Notes: a model not told the origin generated them from the sequence alone. DNA of 64,000 bases from Pedobacter sp. (GCF_031119335.1 NZ_JAVHXT010000003.1:167385-231384); one strand, 5' to 3'. Counted from the first letter of the stretch, positions 9,412 to 18,545 are shown. Program-made: numbers and translations.

Positions 9412-9891
9412 GTGTTTACTCCATTAGAAAACCTATTCCAAACATTTAATTTACATATTGCTAACGTCGAAAAAGATTTAGAATGTGAAGAATATTGTGG
9501 TTATAATTTCCAGCTGGGCACTGCAAATATCAAATTCAGAAAAGCTAAAATCACCCCTAAAAAGATAGGACTGTTTGTAACGCTTTGGAGAAGAAATTCG
9601 CGAGGCATTACCGAGCCTTTTCATATCGATGATGATTTCGATTTTTATATAATTTATACAGAAAATGATGAGCAACGAGGTTTGTTTCTTTTTCCGAAGT
9701 CAGCTTTGAGCGAAAAACAAATCCTTACCAAAGGCAATAAAGAAGGAAAACGAGGCTTCAGAATTTATCCAAATTGGGATATTCCAGAAAATAAACAAGC
9801 TCAGAAAACACAAACTTGGCAAAAGGAGTTTTTTGTTGATTTGAACGATGACAGTGAGCTTGAAAAACTAAAATTAAAACTTCAGGTTTAA
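9412..9891 (+). CDS. MepB family protein
   Basis: 159 residues beginning with GTG; no in-frame ATG lies near, and the GTG sits 5 bases after the acetyltransferase stop, which suggests coupled translation. Seen: FRKAKITPKKIGLFVTLWRR and the late KGKRGFRIYPNWD-like segment, which I recognise from MepB proteins. Known: mepB lies beside a multidrug pump gene in Staphylococcus, but its function is not established. No signal peptide or membrane segment, hence cytoplasmic. Confidence 0.8.
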   Translation: MFTPLENLFQTFNLHIANVEKDLECEEYCGYNFQLGTANIKFRKAKITPKKIGLFVTLWRRNSRGITEPFHIDDDFDFYIIYTENDEQRGLFLFPKSALSEKQILTKGNKEGKRGFRIYPNWDIPENKQAQKTQTWQKEFFVDLNDDSELEKLKLKLQV

Positions 9892-9920
9892 CACATTTCG
9901 TTATTGCCGGTTAAATTAAT

Positions 9921-10023
9921 CGTCATTGCGAGGTACGAAGCAATCTTACAACTCATAAAGTAGCAATTTGCTTTAAGATTGGTTTACTACGTAGCTGCTT
10001 CGCGGTCGTACCTCGCAATGACG
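9921..10023. repeat. Family A palindromic repeat between convergent genes
   Basis: Left arm CGTCATTGCGAGGTACGAAG, right arm TCGTACCTCGCAATGACG. It fills the gap between the MepB gene and the TonB receptor gene, which converge here, and could end both transcripts. Confidence 0.85.
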
Positions 10024-10033
10024 AAAGATTAAA

Positions 10034-11890
10034 TTACAACCCAAACCTCAAATTAGCACCAAGCGCAAACCATCTTTTTGGCAATGGTACCGCAGCCACT
10101 TCAATGTACTCTTTATCAAATAGGTTGGTTACTTCGGTATAAATGTTCCAATTAGCTTTACCATACATCAAACGGAAATCAGTAATTAAATAAGGGTTTT
10201 TGAGTTCTCTTTCAATCCACCTATTGCCTAACGTTGCTTGCCAATTGCTATAGCGGTAATTCAATCTCATCAGCGCCTGGTGCTTCAAATTCTCTACCAC
10301 ATATTTAGAAGTAATGTTATTGGCGTAACTCATTTCTCCTGCATGTAAGTAATTATAGCTTAAATCATACTTTAAGGCACTTCTGCTGCTAAAATTCAGC
10401 TCCTGTCCTATTGTTAAGTTTACCCCTTGTATTTTGTTATTCCCAAAGTTTTGTGGTTGATACGGCACCGCAGTCGAGTTTCTCACCCAATCAATAAAAT
10501 CGGAAATGTTACGGTAAAAATATCCTCCTTGAACATAGAAACTTTGAGCTTTATATTGAAGTGAAAACTCGTATTGCCAAGCATTTTCTGACACCAAATT
10601 AGGATTACCAATATTTCCCGGACGTTGGTTTAAATACAAATCGGTGAAAGATGGAATACGCTGACTAGAACCAATATTAAAAGCCAGTTTCCATTTTGGC
10701 GCAAATAGATAAGCAGCATCTAAGCCCGGAAAAGCTTGCCAACCGTACTGCGTATTGTAATTCACATAAGTACCGATATTTAAAAGTAAATTTTTCAAAG
10801 CTTCGGTTTTGTACTCGGCATAAGCACCATGGTTGTACCTCTGTCTGTCGCCAATGTTGGTGCTCTCAATATCTTCCGAACGACTTTCTAAACCAAAACC
10901 GAAATCACCTATGGTAGAATGTAGGGTGCTATTTAATTCTGCCGACCACACTTTGGTTTGATGTAGTGACCTAGCTCGTGTTAAATCGTTACGGAAGTAG
11001 CGGTAATCGTCCCAGTTGTAACGGGCACTCACTCTTGGGCGAAGACTGAAATTATTGCTCAGTTGATGAGAAGAACCCACGGCAAACAAAGCAGTCTCTA
11101 CAATTTCGAAAGCTTCTTTATCGCCTGGAGCAGCATAATAACCACTCGCCCCAAATGCATTATCGATGTAGCCGCCCATTAAATTCAGTTTGTTTTTTTC
11201 ATCAAAATCGATGTTCCCTTGATAGAAAAACTTATGGTCGTAAGTGCTGCTGTTGTAACGCTGGCCATTATAATCACTCACACCAAAGCCAAACAAATGC
11301 TGGCTGTTTTTACCAGCCATATTTAAAGCTAGTTGAGTAGAAGCGCCACGGTATTTTCCGCTGCCGTCACCTACTGCTTTAGCCTCAAAAGAAGAACCAG
11401 CTTGAACATTTACATCTATAGCAGACTGTTTACTAGTTTTGGTAACGATGTTAATGGCACCCGTTAAAGCATTAATACCATAAATACGAGCTGCTGGCCC
11501 TTTTAATACTTCAATACGCTCAATAGCTGATAATGGCACTGGAATATTCATAGAATGATGCGCCGTTTGTACATCAGATATTTTTACGCCGTTCAATAAA
11601 ATCAAAGTTTGCTCAAAACTTCCACCATCTATACTAATATCTGCTTGTGCGCCAAAAGGCCCACGCTGACGAACGTCTACACCCGCAATGAAACTCAAAA
11701 CCTCATTAATTGATTTTACGGGCAATTGAGCAATCTGTTCTTTGGTAATTAGCTGGATATTTCTAGCCTGTTTACTAAAAGGTGTTTGCAATCTGTTTTC
11801 AGAAATGATGATTTCGTTAAGCTTGGTAGTGTCTTGCTGGGCAAAAGTTAATGCCGGGACGAATGTTAATGCGTATAAAAATTGTTTCAT
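10034..11890 (-). CDS. TonB-dependent outer-membrane receptor (BtuB-like)
   Basis: 618 residues with a signal peptide (cleavage near TFAQQ). Seen: plug domain at about 25-150 with IDGGSFEQTLILLNGVKISD and IERIEVLKGPAARIYG, and a barrel ending in an aromatic-rich strand and the final FGL. The plug/barrel resembles vitamin B12 receptor BtuB in size and motif spacing. No carboxypeptidase-like extension of SusC type. Known: such receptors import cobalamin, siderophores or other scarce ligands with TonB energy. I see no cobalamin riboswitch in the 138-base upstream gap, so the ligand stays open. Divergent from a MocR regulator. Confidence 0.88.
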   Translation of the reverse strand: MKQFLYALTFVPALTFAQQDTTKLNEIIISENRLQTPFSKQARNIQLITKEQIAQLPVKSINEVLSFIAGVDVRQRGPFGAQADISIDGGSFEQTLILLNGVKISDVQTAHHSMNIPVPLSAIERIEVLKGPAARIYGINALTGAINIVTKTSKQSAIDVNVQAGSSFEAKAVGDGSGKYRGASTQLALNMAGKNSQHLFGFGVSDYNGQRYNSSTYDHKFFYQGNIDFDEKNKLNLMGGYIDNAFGASGYYAAPGDKEAFEIVETALFAVGSSHQLSNNFSLRPRVSARYNWDDYRYFRNDLTRARSLHQTKVWSAELNSTLHSTIGDFGFGLESRSEDIESTNIGDRQRYNHGAYAEYKTEALKNLLLNIGTYVNYNTQYGWQAFPGLDAAYLFAPKWKLAFNIGSSQRIPSFTDLYLNQRPGNIGNPNLVSENAWQYEFSLQYKAQSFYVQGGYFYRNISDFIDWVRNSTAVPYQPQNFGNNKIQGVNLTIGQELNFSSRSALKYDLSYNYLHAGEMSYANNITSKYVVENLKHQALMRLNYRYSNWQATLGNRWIERELKNPYLITDFRLMYGKANWNIYTEVTNLFDKEYIEVAAVPLPKRWFALGANLRFGL

Positions 11891-11935
11891 TGTGCTGTTG
11901 TTTAAATATTGGAAAGTTGTTTTTGCAAACTGCCA

Positions 11936-11968
11936 ACACTTTGTGTTCTTCGTGTCTTTGTGGTTAAA
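11936..11968. repeat. Half copy of CACAAAGACACGAAGAACAC repeat
   Basis: Reads ACACTTTGTGTTCTTCGTGT then CTTTGTGGTTAA. A comparable word (CTATGTGTCTATGTGTTTTT) occurs at about 21329-21350. It lies in the gap between divergent genes and may be a lone repeat arm. Confidence 0.45.
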
Positions 11969-12028
11969 TTAAATTCTTCGCAAAACTCGTATCTTTCCGG
12001 AACATTCAAATAGTCCAGTTTTAAGAAT

Positions 12029-13534
12029 ATGAGTAGTCCGGTTGATATTCCCTTTTTAAGTTTCATTAGTTTAGATAGAAGTACAAAAACGCCTATCTAT
12101 TTACAACTTACACAACAGCTCATTAATGCCATACAACGAGGTTATTTGGTAGCAGGAACAAAGATGCCAGGCAGCAGAACTTTAAGCGAGTTACTTGGAC
12201 TACATCGTAAAACGGTTATTGCCGCATACGAAGATTTGCATCAACAAGGTTGGGTAGCAATTCATCCCAATAAAGGTGCTTACGTAATGGATAATAAAAC
12301 CAAAATTGCTGAACGACCTTATGATGCATTGGTTTCTTTATCAAATTACCCAACACAAACTGGCTATACTTTTAAGCAATCGAACATCTTGGACAATCCA
12401 TTTGAACAAACCAATTGTACCTATCAATTTAATGATGGCACTCCAGATATTCGTTTGACGCAAATGAGCTACCTAACCAGCTTATACAGTGCATCGATGA
12501 AAAGAAAAAGCACTGTCAAGAAAATCACTAGAAATAAAGAAGATAGTACCTATTTTAAAGAACAACTGAGTAATTACCTGAATATTTCTCGTGGTTTACA
12601 CATCTCCAAAAACAATTTGCTCATTACACGTAGCACAGAGATGAGTTTGTATATCATTTCGCAACTTTTAATTGAAGCAGGTGATGTAGTAATGGTTGGA
12701 GAACTAGGTTTTTTTACTGCGAATATGACTTTCCTTAAAGCTGGCGCAAATGTTAAAACCTTGCCTGTAGATGAACAGGGAATTAACGTAGATGCTTTGG
12801 AAGATTTGTTAAAGACTATCAAAATAAGGTTGGTTTACATTACGCCACACCACCACTACCCTACTACCGTAAGTTTAAATGCAAAGCGGAGGGTGCAACT
12901 TTTACAATTGGCACAAAAGCATGGTTTCATCATTATAGAAGACGATTACGATTACGATTTTCAGTATGATAAAAGCACGATTATGCCTTTAGCCAGTGCA
13001 GATACAAATGGAATGGTGATTTACGTAGGTTCGTTTGGAAAGTCCTTAGCACCGTCTTTCAGTGCCGGTTTTGTGGTGGCTCCACAGAATTTGATTTTAG
13101 AAATGCAAAAGTATCTCGGTATCATAGACCGCCAAGGAGATGTGGTGATGGAACAGGTTTTAGGTGAAATGATAGCGGAAGGCGATTTTCATAGACATTT
13201 GAAGAAATCTTTGAAAGTTTACCTAGAGCGCAGAAATTATTGCTGTAAATTATTGATTGAGCACTTTAGAGATGAAATATCTTTCGAGGTACCCAACGGT
13301 GGATTGGCCATTTGGTTAAAATGGAACAGGCCTATTTCTTTACTACAATTAGCTAAATCTTGCCAAAAACATGATTTGTTTATCCCCAAGAACATCCTTT
13401 ATCAAAATAGAAAAATTATGGCAATGCGATTAGGCTTTGGCCATTTAACTGTTGAGGAAATGGAAAGGAGTTTGGAGATAATGAGTGGTTGTTTAAACCC
13501 CTCTCTGCCTTCGGCATCTCTCCCCAAAGGATAG
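12029..13534 (+). CDS. MocR family transcription regulator (GntR wHTH fused to aminotransferase domain)
   Basis: 501 residues. Seen: winged helix at about 15-85 (YLQLTQQLINAIQRG, PGSRTLSELLGLHRKTVIAAYEDL), then a fold type I aminotransferase domain with DDYDYDFQYD and SFGKSLAPSFSAGFV; K338 is the expected PLP Schiff-base lysine. Known: MocR proteins such as PdxR sense PLP or an amino compound. It is divergent from the TonB receptor gene 138 bases away, so it may control it. Oddity: the last dozen residues (NPSLPSASLPKG) are encoded by a palindromic repeat. Confidence 0.92.
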   Translation: MSSPVDIPFLSFISLDRSTKTPIYLQLTQQLINAIQRGYLVAGTKMPGSRTLSELLGLHRKTVIAAYEDLHQQGWVAIHPNKGAYVMDNKTKIAERPYDALVSLSNYPTQTGYTFKQSNILDNPFEQTNCTYQFNDGTPDIRLTQMSYLTSLYSASMKRKSTVKKITRNKEDSTYFKEQLSNYLNISRGLHISKNNLLITRSTEMSLYIISQLLIEAGDVVMVGELGFFTANMTFLKAGANVKTLPVDEQGINVDALEDLLKTIKIRLVYITPHHHYPTTVSLNAKRRVQLLQLAQKHGFIIIEDDYDYDFQYDKSTIMPLASADTNGMVIYVGSFGKSLAPSFSAGFVVAPQNLILEMQKYLGIIDRQGDVVMEQVLGEMIAEGDFHRHLKKSLKVYLERRNYCCKLLIEHFRDEISFEVPNGGLAIWLKWNRPISLLQLAKSCQKHDLFIPKNILYQNRKIMAMRLGFGHLTVEEMERSLEIMSGCLNPSLPSASLPKG

Positions 13535-13688
13535 AGAGAAATACTTAGGAACGGGCATACTAAATCCCACAGCCTTTCATATTATCTTTTCTCTCCCTCT
13601 CAGGGAGAACCGTAGTGAAACGAAGTTCATTGATACAAAAACAACTATGAAAACATCAATAGGTGGCCAAAGGGCAGAGAGGGTTTTA
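13494..13688. repeat. Family C repeat (CCCTCTCTGCC...GGCAGAGAGGG)
   Basis: Left end AACCCCTCTCTGCCTTCGGC, inner TCTCTCCCCAAAGGATAGAG and TTTTCTCTCCCTCTCAGGGA, right end AAGGGCAGAGAGGGTTTT. The outer arms pair. It overlaps the last 41 bases of the MocR gene. Other copies: 20027-20070 and 28914-28996. Confidence 0.75.
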
Positions 13689-13718
13689 ACGTAGTAGCGC
13701 AAACTTTCGTTATTTAAA

Positions 13719-13768
13719 CGGGATAGCAGCGTATCCCGATTTTTCATCGGGAGTAGCGGATAGCCCGA
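13719..13768. repeat. Family F repeat (CGGGATAGCAGC...GCGGATAGCCCG)
   Basis: CGGGATAGCAGCGTATCCCG, then ATTTTTCATCGGGA and GTAGCGGATAGCCCG; ATCCCGAT pairs with ATCGGGA. A relative lies at 22984-23057. With the family C copy it fills the whole 13535-13876 gap apart from about 100 bases before ettA, where only a CATCTTTG box at 13851 is seen. Confidence 0.65.
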
Positions 13769-13876
13769 CTAACATTGATAGCTGTAGTAAACTGCTTTTC
13801 TATTATTAAATCTAAAACCCGAAACGTTTTTTTCTCTCCCGAAATAAAAGCATCTTTGCAGAAACAAAATTTTAAA

Positions 13877-15556
13877 ATGTCAGACGAAAAAATAATCTTT
13901 TCAATGGCTGGGGTAAGCAAAATTTACCCGCCACAAAAACAGGTTTTAAAAAATATATACCTATCGTTTTTTTACGGTGCCAAAATTGGCGTTGTAGGTT
14001 TAAACGGTTCGGGTAAATCATCATTATTAAAAATTATTGCTGGTTTAGACAAGTCTATACAAGGCGAAGTAGTATTCTCTCCAGGCTATTCTGTGGGATA
14101 TTTAGCTCAAGAACCAGAATTAGACCCAGAAAAAACGGTACGAGAGGTAGTTGAAGAAGGCGTTGCCGAAATTACTGCCATACTAAAAGAATACGAAGAA
14201 ATTAATGAGGCTTTTGGTTTAGAGGAAAACTATTCTGATGCCGATAAGATGGATAAATTGATGGCTCGACAAGGTGAGTTGCAAGATAAAATTGATGCAT
14301 CGAACGCATGGGAATTAGACAATAAGTTAGAGCGTGCAATGGATGCTTTGCGTTGCCCAGACCCAGATACAAAAATTGCGGTATTATCGGGTGGTGAGCG
14401 CCGCCGTGTGGCGATGTGCCGCTTGTTGTTGCAATCGCCAGATGTATTGTTGTTAGATGAGCCTACCAACCACTTGGATGCAGAGAGTATCGACTGGTTA
14501 GAACAGTTCTTACAAAATTACGAAGGAACTGTAATTGCGGTTACCCACGATAGGTATTTCTTAGATAACGTTGCGGGCTGGATTTTGGAATTAGACCGTG
14601 GCGAAGGTATTCCTTGGAAGGGTAACTACTCATCATGGTTAGACCAAAAAGCGAAACGTTTAGCACAGGAAGATAAGACAGAAAGTAAACGTCAGAAAGC
14701 GTTAGAGCGTGAGTTGGAGTGGGTGCGTATGGCTCCTAAAGCTCGTCATGCGAAATCTAAAGCTCGTTTAAGCAACTACGACAAATTAGCTAGTGAAGAC
14801 GGAAAAGAACGCGAAGAAAAGTTAGAATTGTTCATTCCTGCGGGACCTCGCTTGGGTAATGTGGTAATTGAAGCCAACAATATTTCAAAAGCCTACGATG
14901 GCAAATTGCTGTTCGAAAACTTGAGTTTCTCTTTACCTCCAGCGGGTATTGTGGGTATTATCGGGCCAAACGGTGCTGGTAAAACTACTTTATTCCGTTT
15001 AATTACTGGTCAGGAACAAACAGATGCTGGTGATTTTAGAGTGGGTGAAACGGTGAAATTGGGGTACGTTGACCAAATGCACAACGATTTAAATCCTGAT
15101 AAGACAGTTTACGAAAACATTACCGATGGTTTAGACAATATGCTGTTGGGTAACAAGCAAGTAAATTCTAGGGCTTATGTTTCTAAATTTAACTTTAACG
15201 GTGCCGACCAACAAAAGAAAGTTGGCGTATTGTCTGGTGGTGAGCGTAACCGTGTGCACTTGGCAATTACCTTAAAAGAGGGTGCTAACGTTTTATTACT
15301 GGATGAGCCTACCAACGATATCGACGTGAATACTTTGCGTGCTTTGGAAGAAGCTTTGGAGAACTTTGGAGGTTGTGCGGTAGTGATTAGTCACGATAGA
15401 TGGTTCTTGGATCGTATTTGTACGCATATTTTAGCATTCGAAGGCGATTCGCAAGTTTATTTCTTTGAAGGAAACTACTCTGATTACGAAGAAAACCGTA
15501 AAAAACGTTTAGGCGATGTGTCTCCAAAAAGAATTAGGTATAAGAAATTAGGATAA
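13877..15556 (+). CDS. ettA: Energy-dependent translational throttle protein EttA (ABC-F ATPase)
   Basis: 559 residues, close to E. coli EttA. Seen: two ABC domains with Walker A GLNGSGKSS and GPNGAGKTT, signatures LSGGERRRVA and LSGGERNRVH, Walker B followed by DEPTNHLDAESI and DEPTNDIDVNTL, plus the arm insertion in domain 1. No membrane segments. Known: binds the ribosomal E site and gates the first elongation step according to ATP/ADP. Start chosen at the MSDEKIIFSM methionine; 34 further upstream codons are open but lack homologous look. Monocistronic, with a strong terminator at 15681. Confidence 0.95.
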   Translation: MSDEKIIFSMAGVSKIYPPQKQVLKNIYLSFFYGAKIGVVGLNGSGKSSLLKIIAGLDKSIQGEVVFSPGYSVGYLAQEPELDPEKTVREVVEEGVAEITAILKEYEEINEAFGLEENYSDADKMDKLMARQGELQDKIDASNAWELDNKLERAMDALRCPDPDTKIAVLSGGERRRVAMCRLLLQSPDVLLLDEPTNHLDAESIDWLEQFLQNYEGTVIAVTHDRYFLDNVAGWILELDRGEGIPWKGNYSSWLDQKAKRLAQEDKTESKRQKALERELEWVRMAPKARHAKSKARLSNYDKLASEDGKEREEKLELFIPAGPRLGNVVIEANNISKAYDGKLLFENLSFSLPPAGIVGIIGPNGAGKTTLFRLITGQEQTDAGDFRVGETVKLGYVDQMHNDLNPDKTVYENITDGLDNMLLGNKQVNSRAYVSKFNFNGADQQKKVGVLSGGERNRVHLAITLKEGANVLLLDEPTNDIDVNTLRALEEALENFGGCAVVISHDRWFLDRICTHILAFEGDSQVYFFEGNYSDYEENRKKRLGDVSPKRIRYKKLG

Positions 15557-15590
15557 AGGGATTTTAGATTTTAGAATTACGATTTTAGAT

Positions 15591-15657
15591 TTTAACCACC
15601 TTAGACACCTTAGTACACGTAAGACTTAGGTTCTCTTAGGTGTCTAAGGTGGTTAAA
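15591..15657. repeat. Perfect 20-bp inverted repeat (TTTAACCACCTTAGACACCT)
   Basis: 15591-15610 is the exact reverse complement of 15638-15657. Half copies occur at about 5885 and 23243. Just before it the word ACGATTTTAGATTTTA occurs, also seen (in part) near 22909. Confidence 0.8.
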
Positions 15658-15680
15658 AATCGAACTTAGGATAATTTAAA

Positions 15681-15711
15681 AGATAGCCCCGACCTAAAAT
15701 CGGGGCTATCT
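15681..15711 (+). terminator. Strong rho-independent terminator of ettA
   Basis: AGATAGCCCCGA, 7-base loop, TCGGGGCTATCT, followed by TATTTTAT. The 12-bp GC-rich stem is symmetric enough to work on either strand. Confidence 0.85.
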
Positions 15712-15736
15712 TATTTTATACTTTAAGAAATTGAAA

Positions 15737-16519
15737 ATGAAGAAAGCATTATTACTTAGTTTGATGATTTGTTTCGGCTTTTTTGCTTTTGGGCAAAACA
15801 CTTGGAACAATAAAAAAGCTGCAATTGTAATTACTTACGATGATGCAATTCCTCAGCACCTTAATAATGCAATTCCAGTACTTGATTCACTAAACTTAAA
15901 AGCAACCTTTTATTTAACGGCTTATACCGCTAAAAACAATATATCGGCGTGGAAAAAGGTAGCATCAAACGGTCACGAGCTTGGAAATCATACTTTATAT
16001 CATCCTTGTATTGGTGATAAACCCGGAAGAGAATGGGTAAAAAAGGAATACAATCTCAATAACTACACAGTTGCACGTTTGCTTGACGAAATAAAGATGA
16101 GCAATGCTTTTTTAGAAGCTTTAGACGGCAAAAAAGAGCGAACATTCGCCTATCCTTGTGCAGATACCGTTGTCAATAACATTTCCTTTGTTAAGGATCT
16201 TAAAAAAGATTTCGTTGCGGCTCGTTTTGTTAAACACGAGATGAAACCTATTAACAAAGTCGATTTATTCGCCATAGATTGCTACGCTATAAACAAGCAT
16301 ACTTTTGCAGATATGAAAAAATGGGTGGATGAAGCGATCGAGACTAATTCACTTTTAGTCATTTTATTTCACGGCGTAGGTGGTGGCAATCCGATGGACG
16401 TCACATTGGAAGATCATAGGAAAATATTAAACTACATTAAAAGTAAGGAGCAAGAAGCGTGGATTGCCCCTATGTTAGATGTTGCCAAATACATCAAACA
16501 GAACAATACGAAGAATTGA
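15737..16519 (+). CDS. Secreted polysaccharide deacetylase (CE4 family)
   Basis: 260 residues with a signal peptide (MKKALLLSLMICFGFF, cleavage near FGQ). Seen: motif 1 VITYDDAIP with catalytic and metal-binding aspartates, motif 2 HELGNHTLYHP with the two metal histidines, and a late LFHGVGG, which fits motif 5. Known: CE4 enzymes remove N- or O-acetyl groups from chitin, peptidoglycan or xylan. Substrate not deducible; the next gene acts on muramic-acid sugars, so cell-wall material is possible. ATG 15737 preferred over a TTG two codons earlier. Confidence 0.88.
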   Translation: MKKALLLSLMICFGFFAFGQNTWNNKKAAIVITYDDAIPQHLNNAIPVLDSLNLKATFYLTAYTAKNNISAWKKVASNGHELGNHTLYHPCIGDKPGREWVKKEYNLNNYTVARLLDEIKMSNAFLEALDGKKERTFAYPCADTVVNNISFVKDLKKDFVAARFVKHEMKPINKVDLFAIDCYAINKHTFADMKKWVDEAIETNSLLVILFHGVGGGNPMDVTLEDHRKILNYIKSKEQEAWIAPMLDVAKYIKQNNTKN

Positions 16520-16578
16520 TCTTCAAAATGTCCTATCTTTAAAATTGACATTCCGTTCTCAAACAATAATATATCAGT

Positions 16579-17721
16579 ATGACTGCTAAACCAGTTAAAT
16601 TTGGAATAGATGTACTTTTAGAAAGCAAAAATCTAGAAGATATCACTATTGGTTTAGTGTGTAATGCTACTTCATTAAGCACTACCGGTACACATGCTAG
16701 CGTAGCGTTGCTATCAAAAGGTTTTAACGTCAAAAAATTGTTTTCACCAGAGCATGGTTTTAGTGCCAAAGGCGATGATGGCGCATTCATCAGTGATGAT
16801 ACAGACATTATTACTAAATTACCCATTGTAAGTTTATATGGCGAAAAGCTTGCCCCAACAGCTAATGATTTAGCCGACATAGATTTAGTTATAGTTGATT
16901 TACCAGATATAGGTGCAAGATTTTACACCTACCTATGGACCATGACCTATGTAATGGAAACCTGTGCTGCAAATGGAAAAAAGCTACTCATTTTAGACAG
17001 ACCCAACCCAATAGCCAAACAATTTGAATTTGCAGAAGGTCCTATTCTTGAGGAAAATTGCAGTTCTTTCATTGGTAGGTTTCCCATCCCGATTAAACAC
17101 AATTGTACTTTAGGAGAATTAGCTCGCTATTTTAAAAGTAGCCAGTATCCATCATTGCAATTAGAGATAGAAGCAATGAAAAACTGGGATCGATACGAAA
17201 ATAACAATTACCCATTTTTTGCGACTTCTCCTGCCATTCAAAAAAGACATACAACTTACATTTATCCCGGTACATGCTTGTTCGAAGGCTTGAATATTAA
17301 TGAAGCGAGAGGCACGGAATTTCCATTCGAACAGTTCGGCGCTCCGTGGATAGATGCATCTTTGCTAAGGGACAAGATGTTAGAAAATTCAGACGTCGCA
17401 GATTTAGAAATCATTACCTTCAAAGCTACCGTAGCTCCTTATTTAAATGACATTTGTCATGGCTTAAGGATAATTCCTAAAAACCTTCACTCCTTTAAAC
17501 CTGTTGCTTATGTTATAATGCTGATTAGCTTAATGGCTAGATTATTTCCCAATCATCTAAAAGAAAGAAATTACTTAACCAACGTAAATCCTAACGGCGA
17601 AAAACATTTAGATAAACTGCTTGGCCTAAGCAATTCATTAGAGAAAATCATTACAAACAAAATAGATACTAATGTTCCAAACTGGTTAAACACAGTTAAG
17701 CCTTACTTAATTTATCCTTGA
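16579..17721 (+). CDS. NamZ/DUF1343 family exo-beta-N-acetylmuramidase-like hydrolase (GH171)
   Basis: 380 residues. Seen: the family's N-terminal block (GIDVLLESKNL, IGLVCNATSLS), LFSPEHGFSAKGDDG, and SLYGEKLAPTANDL, followed by VDLPDIGARFYTYLWTM and a C-terminal half with GLNINEARGTEFPFEQFGAPW. Known: B. subtilis NamZ releases MurNAc from peptidoglycan fragments. Many relatives are exported, but this copy starts directly at MTAKPVKFGID with no signal peptide, so it would act in the cytoplasm unless the start is wrong. Lies 59 bases after the deacetylase. Confidence 0.88.
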   Translation: MTAKPVKFGIDVLLESKNLEDITIGLVCNATSLSTTGTHASVALLSKGFNVKKLFSPEHGFSAKGDDGAFISDDTDIITKLPIVSLYGEKLAPTANDLADIDLVIVDLPDIGARFYTYLWTMTYVMETCAANGKKLLILDRPNPIAKQFEFAEGPILEENCSSFIGRFPIPIKHNCTLGELARYFKSSQYPSLQLEIEAMKNWDRYENNNYPFFATSPAIQKRHTTYIYPGTCLFEGLNINEARGTEFPFEQFGAPWIDASLLRDKMLENSDVADLEIITFKATVAPYLNDICHGLRIIPKNLHSFKPVAYVIMLISLMARLFPNHLKERNYLTNVNPNGEKHLDKLLGLSNSLEKIITNKIDTNVPNWLNTVKPYLIYP

Positions 17722-17804
17722 ATTTTTATCGGCTTGAGAAAACTTAGCTACTGAATTACAACTTTTTAAAGTATTAGCCGTATTTTTGCATCAAATTTTA
17801 ACGT

Positions 17805-18380
17805 ATGGAACCGCTGCACTTCGACTTCAATCAAATCTTATCTACCTCGATGATTTTATTTGCGATTATTGATATTCTGGGTTCTATTCCCATTATCATT
17901 TCGCTGCGCAAAAAAGCAGGACATATCCAGTCCGAAAAAGCGACCATCGTGGCAACTGCCATCATGATTTTATTTTTATTTGGAGGAAAGGCTGTTTTGA
18001 ATGTAATTGGTGTAGATGTGCAGTCTTTCGCTATTGCGGGTTCGTTAGTAATTTTCTTTATTGCCATGGAAATGGTTTTAGGCATCCACTTTTTTAGAGA
18101 TGAAGCTCCTGAAACGGTTTCTATTGTGCCTCTGGCATTTCCGTTAATTGCAGGTGCTGGTTCATTAACTACGCTTTTATCTTTAAAAACAGAATATCGT
18201 ACAGAAAACATATTGATAGGAGTTTTACTGAATATGGTTTTCGTTTATTTCGTACTTAAAAACACCGCTAGATTAGAAAAATTATTAGGTAAAACCGGTT
18301 TGAACGTACTGAGAAAGAGCTTTGGCGTTATCCTTTTAGCTATTGCAATTAAACTTTTTAGGACAAATACTGGATTGTAA
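17805..18380 (+). CDS. MarC family integral membrane protein
   Basis: 191 residues with about six membrane segments. Seen: an early LFAIIDILGSIPIIISL, matching the MarC pattern F-x-x-x-D-P/I-x-G-x-x-P, and SIVPLAFPLIAGAGSLTTLL, the hallmark PLA.P...GPG-like loop (here AGAGS). Known: annotated as NAAT transporters; the function of MarC is unsettled. A TATTTTTG box (17781-17788) stands 17 bases before the ATG and may be its promoter. Confidence 0.88.
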   Translation: MEPLHFDFNQILSTSMILFAIIDILGSIPIIISLRKKAGHIQSEKATIVATAIMILFLFGGKAVLNVIGVDVQSFAIAGSLVIFFIAMEMVLGIHFFRDEAPETVSIVPLAFPLIAGAGSLTTLLSLKTEYRTENILIGVLLNMVFVYFVLKNTARLEKLLGKTGLNVLRKSFGVILLAIAIKLFRTNTGL

Positions 18381-18421
18381 CATTAATTGCTTAAATTCAT
18401 CTAAGATTTAAATAACCGAAG

Positions 18422-18520
18422 ATGAACTTATTTGAGCAATTTACGGTATACATTGGCGCATTAGCTATCTTGTTAGAGGCAATTAGCTATTTGCGTGGGA
18501 AGTTGAAGGGGAAAAGTTGA
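18422..18520 (+). CDS. Possible 32-residue single-helix membrane protein
   Basis: Starts 41 bases after marC: MNLFEQFTVYIGALAILLEA, then ISYLRGKLKGKS and stop. It has one hydrophobic helix (about 8-24) and a basic tail, the layout of small membrane proteins, and the codons look normal. There is no recognised family, so this is only a candidate. Confidence 0.4.
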   Translation: MNLFEQFTVYIGALAILLEAISYLRGKLKGKS

Positions 18521-18545
18521 TTTTTTCATTACCAATCATAGTGCG

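Noticed and set aside
11891..12028. Cobalamin riboswitch before the BtuB-like receptor
   Set aside because: The gap is only 138 bases, is shared with a divergent gene, and shows no B12-box-like sequence that I can recognise.
13775..13876. Longer ettA start
   Set aside because: The 34 added residues have no likeness to EttA, whose normal start fits ATG 13877.
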